Part shown: positions 30,958-40,196 of the stretch, one piece after another | Layout: each line of letters begins with the position of its first letter | Numbering within the stretch: the stretch's first letter is position 1 | Source of the DNA: Syntrophomonas palmitatica JCM 14374 | GTDB taxonomy: Bacteria > Bacillota > Syntrophomonadia > Syntrophomonadales > Syntrophomonadaceae | Length of the DNA: 64,000 nucleotides | Assembly (NCBI RefSeq): GCF_001311885.1 | Contig: NZ_BBCE01000003.1 | Span: forward strand, 1-64,000 | Direction: 5' to 3' | Position numbers and translations under genes: made by a program | The notes under the pieces: model-generated | Database searches by the model: none | What the model was told of the DNA's origin: nothing | Seen by the model: the letters and a program-made list of their open reading frames with translations, nothing else

Positions 30958-33648
30958 TTGAAAATGCGTTTGCATAATTCAAAGATAAAGAAAATAGTAA
31001 ATGTATCTATTTTCTTAGCCTTGGTTTTTTGGATGGCTTGTGGAAATCAGACATCAATATTGGCGCAAGGCGTCTTGTCTGCCCCCCGGGCAACTGCCAA
31101 GGATTCGGTTGCAGTATCTGATATTCAGGGAAATTGGGCTGCAGCCCAGATCAGTGATTGGCTTAATAAAGGATTATCCCAAGGATATCCGGATAATACT
31201 TTTAAGCCTGACAAAAATGTCACCCGAGCTGAATTTATTACTATGGCGAATGGCGCCTGCGGGTTCAACGCCGCCGTACAGGTTAAGTATTCTGATGTTT
31301 CCGCAAATGATTGGTTTGCGGCAGAGATTTCTAAAGCCTGTGCTGCAGGTTATATATCGGGATACCCGGATGGTACTATTCGACCCAACGCACTGATCAG
31401 CCGGCAGGAAGCAGCTTGTATTCTAAGTAAAATTGCTAAATTGCAGACAACAGCAGATTATTCTGCCATAAATAAATTTAAAGATGCTGGGAATATTGCT
31501 GCCTGGAGCAAGGGAGCCATAAGCGCTGTTGTAAATAAAAACCTCATGCATGGTTACCCGGATCAGACTTTCCAAGCTACAAAGAGTCTGACCCGGGCTG
31601 AAGCCGTAGTTATCCTCAACAGTTTAGATGTTCCGGCCTCAGCCAATACCCGGGTTAAATCCGGTAAGGTATATGATAAAGCCGGAGTCTACGGTTCAGC
31701 CGGTACTGTAGAAACCATTGAAGGAGACGTAACCATCAGTGTTTCCGGAGTTACCCTGCAGAACATGAAAATAACCGGTAACTTGCTCTTAGCTGAAGGC
31801 ATCGGCAATGGCGATGTTACCCTGAAGAAAGTAACCGTACAGGGCACCAGCACTGTTAAAGGCGGCGGGGACCACAGCGTTGTCTTAGAAGACTGTATTT
31901 TGCCCAGTATTACGGTTAGCAAGGAAGGGGTCAGGGTAGTAGCTTCGGGGAGCACTTCGGTTAGTCTGGTGCAATTGTCCAGCGGAGCAACCCTGGTAGA
32001 ATTGAATTCAAATGCGGCCGGTTTTGAAAAGGTAACTGTTTCGGAGACGATTCCCGCTGGTGCGAAAATAACTTTAAACGGCAGCTTCGCTAACGTAAAT
32101 GTAGATGCCGCCAAAGTCAATGTATCAGTTAATGGCGGTACGGTAGCCGTAATGGAGGTTTCAGCCAGGGCGGCCGGGGCAAGCATCAATGTTGACAGCA
32201 GCGCCAAGGTTACTACTCTCACACTCGATGCCGCGGTATCGGTTACAGGAAAGGGAACTATCAACACAGCTAAAGTAAGTGTTCCCGGATCAAGTTTTGA
32301 ACAAACTCCCACGAGTTTACAAAACCCCAATAATGTTACTGTTACTACAGGAGCGAACACATGTACTGGCGGCGCGGGCAGCGGCAACGGCACCGGCGGC
32401 GGAGGCGGAGTTGCTCCATTAAACCTTGTAAGCTCCGATCCTGTGAACGGTAGCACTGGGGTCTCAGCTACTCCTACGATTAAGCTTAAATTTGACCGGG
32501 GAGTGGTAAGAGAATACTGGACCAATAACCAGAACTGTTTTACGATGGCTGACAGCACCGGTCAACCGGTAGCTATTACGGTTTTTAGGGCTTCTAATTA
32601 TCTTGAAGACAGCGAGAAAGAGAATATTTACATTACTCCAAATTCATCCCTGACAGCTGGAAAAAATTACACCATAACTATATCCGCTGCTCTTAGGGCC
32701 AACAACGGCAAAACCCTTGGAACGGCTAAAACCATAACTTTTACCGTAGCTGGTGGGAATAGCGGCGGCGGACCGGCTGCCCCAGCTAAAGGCACCTTGA
32801 CTATCAGCGATGGCGATGGCCGTTCAGCCTTGAATGCCAAAGCTACTAACGGACCTGCTGATGGCGCACAGACGAACAGAAATGTGATGTCCTTTAAGCT
32901 TACCGCTGATACGGTTGAGGACATCCTGATACCTACAGGCAACAGTATTAACATAACTATGAGCAATATTTCAGGACTTACTAAAAATGATCTCAGCAAC
33001 ATCGAGTTGTTTACTGATCCTAATGGAGACGGCAGTACTAATGACGGTGCGTCAATTGCTGCCGGTACCATGGGGGATATAACAGGAGGCACTTCCGTAG
33101 TCAGCTTTACTGTATACAGCCAGCAAACAGTGGCTGCCAGTGTTTATATGAACTACATCGTGCAGTTGGATACCAGCGCCAACTGGGGTGATGGAGATAC
33201 GTTCACTTTCGCGGCGAACAGTATCAATATAACCGCTATCGGGGTTACTAGCCAGCAGGCAGTGACTGTAACCGGAGCCATTACCCAGCGGGCATTTGTT
33301 AATCCTGCTCCGTCCGTTGTCGCTCCCACCTTTGTAAGTGCAGAGGTCCTGACGGGAAAAACTGCCGGAGATATTAGTGTTACTTTCAGCAGCAACATGG
33401 AGAGCACTCTGGATGGGAAAAGCGGACAGTTTACCGTAATGGTGGATGGGGTGCAGGACATCGTAACCGGTTTGCAATTGACAAGTAATCCAACCAAGAT
33501 AAAACTGCTGCTGACTACAAAAGTAACCACCGGACAGGTAGTTACAGTGTCATACAATAAACCTAATGATGCCAGCAAACAAGTGAAATCCGATGGAGGG
33601 GTGGCACTGGAGACTTTTACAGCCCAGACAGTTACCAATAACCTGTGA
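30958..33648 (+). CDS. SLH surface protein with beta-helix and Ig-like domains, under Moco-type riboswitch
   Basis: Start is TTG 30958 or ATG 30964, both after aagggacgg; an upstream ATG at 30904 is open but lacks a signal peptide at the right place. A signal peptide ends near ILAQG. Three SLH domains follow at residues about 50-215 (GYPDNTFKPDKNVTRAEF and two more). Residues about 230-480 are Val/Thr-rich with short regular strands (TLQNMKITGNLLL), like a right-handed beta-helix. Residues about 482-592 are an Ig-like Big_5-type domain (LNLVSSDPVNGSTGVS...FDRGVV), and more beta domains follow to residue 895. The Ig-like domain is repeated in the next gene. Its place ahead of an ABC importer suggests surface binding of the imported compound; that is inference. 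Confidence 0.85.
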   Translation: MKMRLHNSKIKKIVNVSIFLALVFWMACGNQTSILAQGVLSAPRATAKDSVAVSDIQGNWAAAQISDWLNKGLSQGYPDNTFKPDKNVTRAEFITMANGACGFNAAVQVKYSDVSANDWFAAEISKACAAGYISGYPDGTIRPNALISRQEAACILSKIAKLQTTADYSAINKFKDAGNIAAWSKGAISAVVNKNLMHGYPDQTFQATKSLTRAEAVVILNSLDVPASANTRVKSGKVYDKAGVYGSAGTVETIEGDVTISVSGVTLQNMKITGNLLLAEGIGNGDVTLKKVTVQGTSTVKGGGDHSVVLEDCILPSITVSKEGVRVVASGSTSVSLVQLSSGATLVELNSNAAGFEKVTVSETIPAGAKITLNGSFANVNVDAAKVNVSVNGGTVAVMEVSARAAGASINVDSSAKVTTLTLDAAVSVTGKGTINTAKVSVPGSSFEQTPTSLQNPNNVTVTTGANTCTGGAGSGNGTGGGGGVAPLNLVSSDPVNGSTGVSATPTIKLKFDRGVVREYWTNNQNCFTMADSTGQPVAITVFRASNYLEDSEKENIYITPNSSLTAGKNYTITISAALRANNGKTLGTAKTITFTVAGGNSGGGPAAPAKGTLTISDGDGRSALNAKATNGPADGAQTNRNVMSFKLTADTVEDILIPTGNSINITMSNISGLTKNDLSNIELFTDPNGDGSTNDGASIAAGTMGDITGGTSVVSFTVYSQQTVAASVYMNYIVQLDTSANWGDGDTFTFAANSINITAIGVTSQQAVTVTGAITQRAFVNPAPSVVAPTFVSAEVLTGKTAGDISVTFSSNMESTLDGKSGQFTVMVDGVQDIVTGLQLTSNPTKIKLLLTTKVTTGQVVTVSYNKPNDASKQVKSDGGVALETFTAQTVTNNL

Positions 33649-33658
33649 ACCAACAAAA

Positions 33659-33684
33659 CGGCAGGAGAACTGTCTCTCCTGCCG
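33659..33684 (+). terminator. Intercistronic hairpin
   Basis: cggcaggaga (33659-33668) and tctcctgccg (33675-33684), then ctctctgtttt. It may cut transcription partly, so that the surface protein is made in excess over the transporter, or it may protect mRNA ends. Confidence 0.6.
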
Positions 33685-33715
33685 CTCTCTGTTTTCTAAG
33701 GGAGGGAGGTAGCGA

Positions 33716-34544
33716 ATGGCAAAAATTTATCAAAAGTTAAAGCTAATCTCAGTTATTATGCTGGCTTTATTGGCTTGTTTGTTAATAGCCGCTCCGGTAT
33801 TAGCAGAAGGTACTGGTGATGGCAGCGGCGGGGGCAAGAATATTCCCCTGGGCCTGGTTTCATCCGAACCGGCTGACGGGCAAAAAGATGTATCTTACCG
33901 GGGATATTCAGCTTCATTTTAATAAAAACGTAATTTATTTATTGATTAGAGAAAGCAACAAAAAGTGTTTTTCCCTCTCTGCTAAAGATGGTACCAAGGT
34001 GCCCATTGAAGTTATTATGGCTGATGACCAAACTCCCGAGGGGTTTGAAAAAAGAAGGGATATTTCCGTACGGCCTTTAGAGAAGCTGGAGCCGGGAACT
34101 GCTTATGTACTGAAAGTATCTCCCGATTTACAGGCCAAAAACGGTATGAGCTTGGGGAGTGAGGCCGAGGTAAATTTCGTTACCGCCGGTACGGCTACGA
34201 AAGCTGTCGAACCTGTTATGGCTGAACCAAAAACAGTAGACGAGGATACCAGAACAACCCCTGATGCAGCTAAAGAAACTTCAGCAAATACTGAATTTCC
34301 ATCACTAATCGCTAAAAAAAATAATGTGACCCGGGAAAAAACAGCAGAGACAGATAACCAGACAACAGCCCCGGAGGCTAAGAAACAGGTCCCGGCTGAA
34401 CCAGCCAAAACCACTGGAAAACCTGCACCTAAAGAACCTGATCAGGGTCAGACACGGCCTAATGGAACCTATGCCCTTATTGCCGGAATAATCATAGCAG
34501 CCATGGCCGGATACATTTATTTCAGAAAGAAAAACCAGAACTAG
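33716..34544 (+). CDS. Membrane-anchored surface protein with Big_5-type domain, one frameshift
   Basis: ATG 33716 follows gggagggagg. Signal peptide (residues 1-30, ending VLAEG), then an Ig-like domain that closely parallels the one in the SLH protein upstream: LGLVSSEPADGQKDVS here against LNLVSSDPVNGSTGVS there, and both end with ...AKNG/NNGK...VNFVTAG/ITFTVAG. The frame breaks at about 33893; removing one T reads DVSTGDIQLHFNKNV. A Pro/Thr/Lys-rich stalk (residues about 160-240) leads to one C-terminal membrane helix and FRKKNQN. There is no LPXTG sequence, so the anchor is the helix. It may relay ligand between the S-layer and the membrane transporter. Confidence 0.75.
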
Positions 34545-34562
34545 AATGCAGATTCCGGTTTA

Positions 34563-35582
34563 TTGGGAGTGAATAGGATTAAGAAGAAATTTATATATGC
34601 CTTGTTGATTATCGGACCGCTGGCATTTATATTCATCAGCTTATTCATTGGCAGGTATCCGGTGCCCATACCAGCAGTAGCTCAGATTTTGTGGTGTAAA
34701 ATCACCTCAAGCATCTGCAACATTCCTGAAATGTCTCAGGTTTTGATATGGGATATCCGTTTGCCCCGGGCTATCCTGGGGGCTTTGGTGGGAGGATGTC
34801 TGGCAGTCAGCGGAGCATCTTTTCAGGGGCTGTTTCGTAATCCCCTGGTAAGTTCGGGAATCCTGGGCGTCACCTCCGGGGCCGGATTTGGCGCGGCCCT
34901 GGCTATCTTACTTTTTAAAGCCACTGCCCCGATCTACATTTTTGCCTTTCTGTTCGGGGGACTGGCAGTCCTGCTCAGTTTTTTAATCGGGCGGGTTTAT
35001 AATACCACGCCCACAATTATGTTGGTATTGGGCGGAACCATTGTTTCTTCAGTGTTTGCGGCCTTAATATCCTTTATTAAATATGTTGCCGACCCGGCAA
35101 ACGAATTGCCCAGCATTGTTTTCTGGCTGATGGGAAGCCTGGCGTCAGCACGCTACCAGGATATATTTATCGCCGGCATTCCCATGCTAATTGGGATAGC
35201 CGGCTTAATGGCTGTCAGATGGAGGATAAACGTTCTTTCCATGGGGGATAAGGAAGCCCAGACACTTGGAATTAATACCGGACTTAATAAGGGAATTGTG
35301 ATTATATGCGCTACTCTGGCTACAGCCGGAGCGGTATGTGTCAGCGGCATTGTTGGCTGGATTGGTTTGGTAGTCCCTCATATCGGTCGTATGTTGGTCG
35401 GGAATGATAATCGCATATTGATTCCTGCCAGCCTCTCCCTTGGGGCTTGCTTCTTAATCCTGATAGATAATCTGGGCCGCATGATTACCGGTTCCGAAAT
35501 ACCGCTGGGGATTTTAACCGCTCTGGTGGGAGGCCCGTTCTTTGTTTATCTGCTGAAAACGACCAGGGGAGGCGGGTGGTAA
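34563..35582 (+). CDS. FecCD-family ABC transporter permease (predicted molybdate/tungstate)
   Basis: 339 residues with about ten membrane helices; TTG 34563 or GTG 34569. The family signature SGASFQGLFRNPLVSSGILGV is at about residue 80, and GWIGLVVPHIGRMLVGND near 265 matches the cytoplasmic loop that contacts the ATPase. FecCD-type importers carry iron-siderophores, haem, cobalamin or, in the MolABC class, molybdate and tungstate. The Moco-type riboswitch at the head of the operon points to the last. The gene is 18 bases after the membrane-anchored protein and 3 bases before the ATPase. Confidence 0.88.
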   Translation: MGVNRIKKKFIYALLIIGPLAFIFISLFIGRYPVPIPAVAQILWCKITSSICNIPEMSQVLIWDIRLPRAILGALVGGCLAVSGASFQGLFRNPLVSSGILGVTSGAGFGAALAILLFKATAPIYIFAFLFGGLAVLLSFLIGRVYNTTPTIMLVLGGTIVSSVFAALISFIKYVADPANELPSIVFWLMGSLASARYQDIFIAGIPMLIGIAGLMAVRWRINVLSMGDKEAQTLGINTGLNKGIVIICATLATAGAVCVSGIVGWIGLVVPHIGRMLVGNDNRILIPASLSLGACFLILIDNLGRMITGSEIPLGILTALVGGPFFVYLLKTTRGGGW

Positions 35583-35585
35583 GCG

Positions 35586-36398
35586 GTGCCTTTGCTTGAA
35601 GTTAAAAATTTAAGCTTTGCTTATCAGGACAGGGAGGTTTTGTCTGATATATCCTTACAAATACGTGAAGGTGAGATATTTTTCCTGTTAGGCCCCAACG
35701 GCTGCGGGAAAACCACCCTGCTCGACTGCATCCTGGGTATTTTAAAGCCGCGCTCGGGAAGCATCCAACTGAATAACATTGATATTAAAGGCATGGGGCC
35801 GGAGATAATTGCCAGGCAGATAGCATATGTGCCCCAGAGTCATGAAAAGACTTTTCCCTATACGGTTAGAGATATTGTCTTGATGGGGCGTGCTGCCTAT
35901 ATCGGGATGTTTGCGTCTCCCTCCCGGAAGGATCGGGATATTGTGGACGAGGCTCTGGACAGGGTGGGGATTCTTCATCTGCGCGACCGGCGTTATACCC
36001 AATTAAGCGGTGGGGAAGGGCAGCTGGTTATGATAGCCAGGGCCCTGGCGCAAAAGACGCCACTGATGGTAATGGATGAACCCACTGCCCATTTAGACTT
36101 CAGGCATGAGCTGGTGATCATGGAGACTATCGTAGATCTGGTGCGGAAAACAGGATTGTCGGTTATAATGGCTTCTCATTTTCCCAACCATTGCTTTTAT
36201 TATGAAAACAGCAATATTACCACCAGAGTAGCGTTGATGAATAACAGCAAGTTTTTGGGAACCGGATGCCCGACCGAGATTTTATCAGAGGAAAATTTAA
36301 AGAAAATCTATAGGGTCAATGCCCAGGTAGTGTCATGTATGGTTGCAAACCAGGAATTCCGGCAGGTTATTCCCGTGAGTACTGCAGCGGATATTTGA
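35586..36398 (+). CDS. ABC transporter ATPase partner of the FecCD permease
   Basis: 270 residues from GTG 35586. Walker A GPNGCGKTT (residue about 38), Q-loop VPQSHEKTFPYTVRDIVLMGR, ABC signature LSGGEGQLVMIARAL (about 139), Walker B LMVMDEPTAHLDF (about 160) and a switch His in ASHFPNH. It powers the permease encoded directly upstream. Intact. Confidence 0.92.
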   Translation: MPLLEVKNLSFAYQDREVLSDISLQIREGEIFFLLGPNGCGKTTLLDCILGILKPRSGSIQLNNIDIKGMGPEIIARQIAYVPQSHEKTFPYTVRDIVLMGRAAYIGMFASPSRKDRDIVDEALDRVGILHLRDRRYTQLSGGEGQLVMIARALAQKTPLMVMDEPTAHLDFRHELVIMETIVDLVRKTGLSVIMASHFPNHCFYYENSNITTRVALMNNSKFLGTGCPTEILSEENLKKIYRVNAQVVSCMVANQEFRQVIPVSTAADI

Positions 36399-36415
36399 CA
36401 ATGGGGGAAAGAAAG

Positions 36416-37510
36416 ATGGAATCTAGACCGAATAGTGCAATACGGAGCTTACTGGCCTTATTTCTCGTATATTTCATATTATTAAGCAGCGGCTGCGGTC
36501 GGCCTGAAACCCGGGTAATACAGAATCATGTTAAAACCAAGACTATTATAGATTGTATAGGACGCAAAGTACGAATACCCGCACAGATTAACCGCATCGC
36601 CTGTCTTTGCCCCGAATCCGGCTACGCCCTGGTTATGTTCGGGCAAGGGGATAAAATAGTTGCGGTTGTGGGCGGATTGAAAAGGGATCTGATTATCACT
36701 GATATGTATCCTAAAATAAAAGACCTGCCGGTCCCCAAAGCCGGCGGGGCCATAAACATTGAGGAATTAGTCAGAACTGACCCGGATGTGGTTTTTGTTA
36801 AGAGAGACACTTCCAGCAGCGAAGCTGAAGTAGAAAAAATGAATAAGAGCAAAATTCCCTTTCTGGTAGTTGATTTTAACAGCATGAAAGAACAGCAGTA
36901 TGCGGTGAGAATGATTGCTGAAACGGTTGGTACTGCTGAAGAAGCGGAAAAATATAATCAATATTATCAAGATTGTATTAAGCGGGTTCAGCAGCGCGTA
37001 AAAGATATTCCCCAGAATAAAAGGGTTAAGGTTTACCATTCCATCAATGAGGCCACTCGTACGGACATAAGAGGGAGTCTTTCCGGTGATTGGATGGCGG
37101 CTACCGGAGCTGTTAATGTTTCCACCACCGGCAGACTAAAAATCATGGAGGGCAAATACTTTGCCTCCCTGGAGCAGATATTGTTATGGAACCCTGATTT
37201 CATTCTGGTTAATGAAATGGGAGTCGTGGATTATATTTTAAGCAATAAACAATGGTCGCCCCTTAAGGCGGTAAAAGATCACAGGGTTTATCAGCTGCCC
37301 AATGGCATATCCCGCTGGGGGCATCCTTCGTCACCGGAGACACCGCTGGCTATCCTGTGGACGGCCAAAACCATATATCCGGACAGGTTTAAAGACCTGG
37401 ATATGACTACGGAAACGAAGTCGTTCTATAAGGAGTTTTATGACCTGGAGCTTAGTGATGAAGTGGTAAAACGGATCCTTTATGGAGGCGGTATGCGCAT
37501 CGCCAGGTGA
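36416..37510 (+). CDS. ABC transporter substrate-binding lipoprotein (predicted molybdate/tungstate)
   Basis: Start at ATG 36416 (MESRPNS), 6 bases after ggggaaag; the open frame overlaps the ATPase gene from 36335. A lipoprotein signal is clear: hydrophobic stretch then LLSSGC, acylated on Cys. The mature part is a BtuF/FepB-type protein (DCIGRKVRIPAQINRIACL...DPDVVFV...GDKIVAVVGG) with two lobes joined by a long helix. A ligand cannot be read from sequence; the Moco-type leader of the operon suggests oxyanions of Mo or W. Confidence 0.85.
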   Translation: MESRPNSAIRSLLALFLVYFILLSSGCGRPETRVIQNHVKTKTIIDCIGRKVRIPAQINRIACLCPESGYALVMFGQGDKIVAVVGGLKRDLIITDMYPKIKDLPVPKAGGAINIEELVRTDPDVVFVKRDTSSSEAEVEKMNKSKIPFLVVDFNSMKEQQYAVRMIAETVGTAEEAEKYNQYYQDCIKRVQQRVKDIPQNKRVKVYHSINEATRTDIRGSLSGDWMAATGAVNVSTTGRLKIMEGKYFASLEQILLWNPDFILVNEMGVVDYILSNKQWSPLKAVKDHRVYQLPNGISRWGHPSSPETPLAILWTAKTIYPDRFKDLDMTTETKSFYKEFYDLELSDEVVKRILYGGGMRIAR

Positions 37511-37548
37511 TTCTATATTGCTTTTTATATAAAGGGAGATGAAAACGA

Positions 37549-37740
37549 TTGTGGAATATTAACAATAAGGGTCAGCGTGAGTTTTCTAAGGAAGACTGGT
37601 CTCAAGCTTCTGAGCTTGCCAGGCAATGCCCTCTTTTTAAACCTGATGATGAAGATGAAATGGTGGCGGATGAACCAATTTCCTGTTATAACTGCCTTTA
37701 TAGGCGTTGGACGGAAGCTTCCTTTGTCTGTTGTAAATAA
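37549..37740 (+). CDS. Small Cys-rich protein, unknown
   Basis: 63 residues from TTG 37549, which follows aaagggag. Five cysteines: QCPLF, SCYNCLYRRW and VCCK, with an acidic stretch DDEDEMVADE between. The spacing could bind zinc or an Fe-S cluster. It is 38 bases after the substrate-binding protein gene and 19 bases before the next gene, so part of the same unit. I do not recognise a family. Confidence 0.6.
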   Translation: MWNINNKGQREFSKEDWSQASELARQCPLFKPDDEDEMVADEPISCYNCLYRRWTEASFVCCK

Positions 37741-37759
37741 ATGTTGATGAGGTGTAATA

Positions 37760-38524
37760 ATGCGTATCCTGGTTTCTATAGATGATACAGATCAGATTAA
37801 AACCGAAGATCTTGTGGAAGTAATCAGCACCGGTAAGCTCGCCGGCAAGCTGGCTGCTGCTCTGGAGGAAAAGGGATGGGGAAAATGTGAACCGGTAACC
37901 AGACATCAATTGCTGGTGCATCCGGATGTACCTTATACTTCCCATAACAGTTCCATGTGTTTTGCCGCTGATATAAATCCTGACAATCTGGATGATATCA
38001 TAAACTACGGAGGCGAATTTCTCAAAAAAGAACAGGCGCCGGGAGCTGACCCTGGCTTATGTGTGGCAGTCATAGATCGATTAACCAAGCCGGGTTGGCT
38101 GATTTCCTTCGGTTATTCGGCAAAAAACGAGGTTTTAACCAAGGATGACGCTTATGGCTTAGCGGCTGAATTAGGAATATACCTGTCCGAGCACGGAGGC
38201 ACCGGGGATGGGGTAATAGGAGCCCTGGCAGGCGCGGGGCTCAGGCTGGGTGGCAATGACGGCCGCTTTCGGGGCAAGTTTAATATCAAGGCGGAAAATG
38301 ATATTGTTACGGCCAAGGAGATAAAAGCACAAACCTTCATTGATATAGTGAGAAGTATTGATGACGGTAAAATACTGGATGACGAGGAACATGTTCTGTT
38401 GGGAGACACCGTAAAGCCCGTGCTGCTGTACGGGAAAGCTGTATTGTTGGTGTATCCTCTGGAAAAATCCCCTGGTAATGTTAAATGGCAAACCTGTTCC
38501 AAGCCGCAGCTCAAAGGGTACTAG
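37760..38524 (+). CDS. TiaS-like (SIDDTD) protein at the end of the transporter operon
   Basis: 254 residues; ATG 37760 follows gatgaggtg. The N-terminus MRILVSIDDTDQIKTEDL matches the opening motif of archaeal tRNA-Ile2 agmatinylcytidine synthetase (TiaS), whose kinase-like domain has an IGIDDTDS motif. The full TiaS length is not present and bacteria use TilS for that step, so this is a domain relative. Other conserved parts: LSEHGGTGDGVIGALAGAGLRLGGNDGRF. Its role beside a predicted Mo/W transporter is unknown; an NTP-dependent step on a cofactor or metal ligand is one possibility. Confidence 0.65.
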   Translation: MRILVSIDDTDQIKTEDLVEVISTGKLAGKLAAALEEKGWGKCEPVTRHQLLVHPDVPYTSHNSSMCFAADINPDNLDDIINYGGEFLKKEQAPGADPGLCVAVIDRLTKPGWLISFGYSAKNEVLTKDDAYGLAAELGIYLSEHGGTGDGVIGALAGAGLRLGGNDGRFRGKFNIKAENDIVTAKEIKAQTFIDIVRSIDDGKILDDEEHVLLGDTVKPVLLYGKAVLLVYPLEKSPGNVKWQTCSKPQLKGY

Positions 38525-38666
38525 GACTAAACAGTCACGGATTATCAGACGTTTTAAACTAATGCTGTGCGGTTCTGAACTGATTATGCAACACCTGTTG
38601 TTACACCACTATTTCACAGCGAGGACCAACAAGAAGCTGGAAAGCCTGTTTAAGCGAAGCATATAG

Positions 38667-38700
38667 CGTCAAACCCGGCTTTTACAGCTGGGTTTGACTG
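38667..38700. terminator. Bidirectional terminator-like hairpin
   Basis: gtcaaaccc (38668-38676) and gggtttgac (38691-38699), between the convergent transporter operon and luxC. Confidence 0.6.
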
Positions 38701-38732
38701 AAGATATAAACCACAAAATGCAGCAAATATAA

Positions 38733-40196
38733 TCAGAATAGGCTTACGGCTTCTGTGCGGAATAGCCTTTCCACCCAGGCATCCTTGTTAACATTTACGT
38801 ATTTGCCTTTAAAATCGAGATCACGTTCTACGTTTACCCACCTTAGCAGTTCATTGAATGTCCAGATGCCATCGTGAGGGAAACCGGTTCTGGGTATATT
38901 GGCCATGCCCAGGGCGCAGATCCTGTCCGCTCCCTGGCCGCAAATGAGGTCGCGCAGTCGTTCTGAAGCCCTCCAAGGATACAAGGTGACTGTTTGCGTA
39001 TACTTGTTAATATGCGGGGCAGCTTCTTCTAATGCTGATACACGATGAATGATTACGGTGCGGTTTAAGGGATGTGAGTCGATGCGCTTATTATCCTGGG
39101 CTACGATAATGGTCCAGCCATGATCCGGGGTCGAGATAACGGTGTTTCCCAATAGTTGGGCTTCCGTTCGGGTTATGAGCACGTGGGCCTTGCTGTCACT
39201 GCTCAGTTCACCCTTTTCATATATATGCAGGTAGCGATTTAAGGCTGACTGCAGATGATCGATAAAGTCTACGAACAGATTATCATCAGCCACCAGATAT
39301 AATTCCTGGGGGGTAAAACATGCTTCCTGGTTATATACACTAAAATCGTGGGCAATGCGCAAAGCGATGTCTCGCATATTGTCATCCGGTTCCATAGCCG
39401 ATAGATCAGCTAAAGTAAGGCTTTTTTTAGGTCCATATTCCAATACTTTAGTCCCCATTTTTATTTTGCTTTTCAACTCATTAATGGCATTTTCTCCGCC
39501 CCACAGGCAAACCGCATCAGAATTGTGTAAAAATTTTTCCTCCTGCCAGGAATCCTTTTCCCAGTAGGCGACCGAGACGCTTTTAGTAATTGGGTGATCT
39601 GGATTGATTTCCAGCAATGACAGAGCAAAATAAATTGCGCTGACAGGGTCTTTTTTAGGGACTTTGGAGAGTGAGTTGTTTTTTACCACCAGGTTTCTGT
39701 ACAACCCAAAGGATGATACCATCGGTATATTGCCAACTAAAATATTGGTTACCAATCCACGAGGAAAGGCGCGGATCAGGCAGGACTGGGAGGGTACCCA
39801 TTCGTCTATATACCAGCGGTTGCCTATTTCCGTTTCCAGCTGGTCATAGACATCTCCTCGGTTACGGAATAAATGAACAATAAGTTTATAATCTCTTTCT
39901 ACTACCGCTGCCGGAAAACCCGTCACCAGCGAACATAATCTGACTGCCTCATCTCTAAAAGGGTTCTCTTCCCTTAACCAAAAGGCCGCCAGCTTTTCAA
40001 AAAAGACGGTAATATCGTCAAATGGCATTTCCGCCAGCCCGGTTTTTAAGCGGCTGTTTAGGATTTCATCCACATCATCTTCATTTAACATAGGAATCCT
40101 GATATTTACGCCATTTTCATTTTTAATGAAGACAGTTTCTCGTTCATCAGGCTTAATAACCTTACCGCAGACAATAATGGGCAGATCTATAATCAT
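38733..40196 (-). CDS. luxC: LuxC-type acyl-CoA/acyl-protein reductase
   Basis: 487 residues, the usual length. LuxC reduces an acyl group carried on its own cysteine to the aldehyde with NADPH. The catalytic Cys is in NQEACFTPQ (about residue 295). GLVTNILVGNIP and WGGENAINELK form the nucleotide-binding fold of the aldehyde dehydrogenase superfamily. The ATG overlaps the luxD stop (ATGA), so translation is coupled. Intact. With LuxD and LuxE this makes a complete fatty-acid reductase complex. Luciferase genes luxAB are not in the window, so the aldehyde must serve another purpose if they are absent from the genome. Confidence 0.88.
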   Translation of the reverse strand: MIIDLPIIVCGKVIKPDERETVFIKNENGVNIRIPMLNEDDVDEILNSRLKTGLAEMPFDDITVFFEKLAAFWLREENPFRDEAVRLCSLVTGFPAAVVERDYKLIVHLFRNRGDVYDQLETEIGNRWYIDEWVPSQSCLIRAFPRGLVTNILVGNIPMVSSFGLYRNLVVKNNSLSKVPKKDPVSAIYFALSLLEINPDHPITKSVSVAYWEKDSWQEEKFLHNSDAVCLWGGENAINELKSKIKMGTKVLEYGPKKSLTLADLSAMEPDDNMRDIALRIAHDFSVYNQEACFTPQELYLVADDNLFVDFIDHLQSALNRYLHIYEKGELSSDSKAHVLITRTEAQLLGNTVISTPDHGWTIIVAQDNKRIDSHPLNRTVIIHRVSALEEAAPHINKYTQTVTLYPWRASERLRDLICGQGADRICALGMANIPRTGFPHDGIWTFNELLRWVNVERDLDFKGKYVNVNKDAWVERLFRTEAVSLF

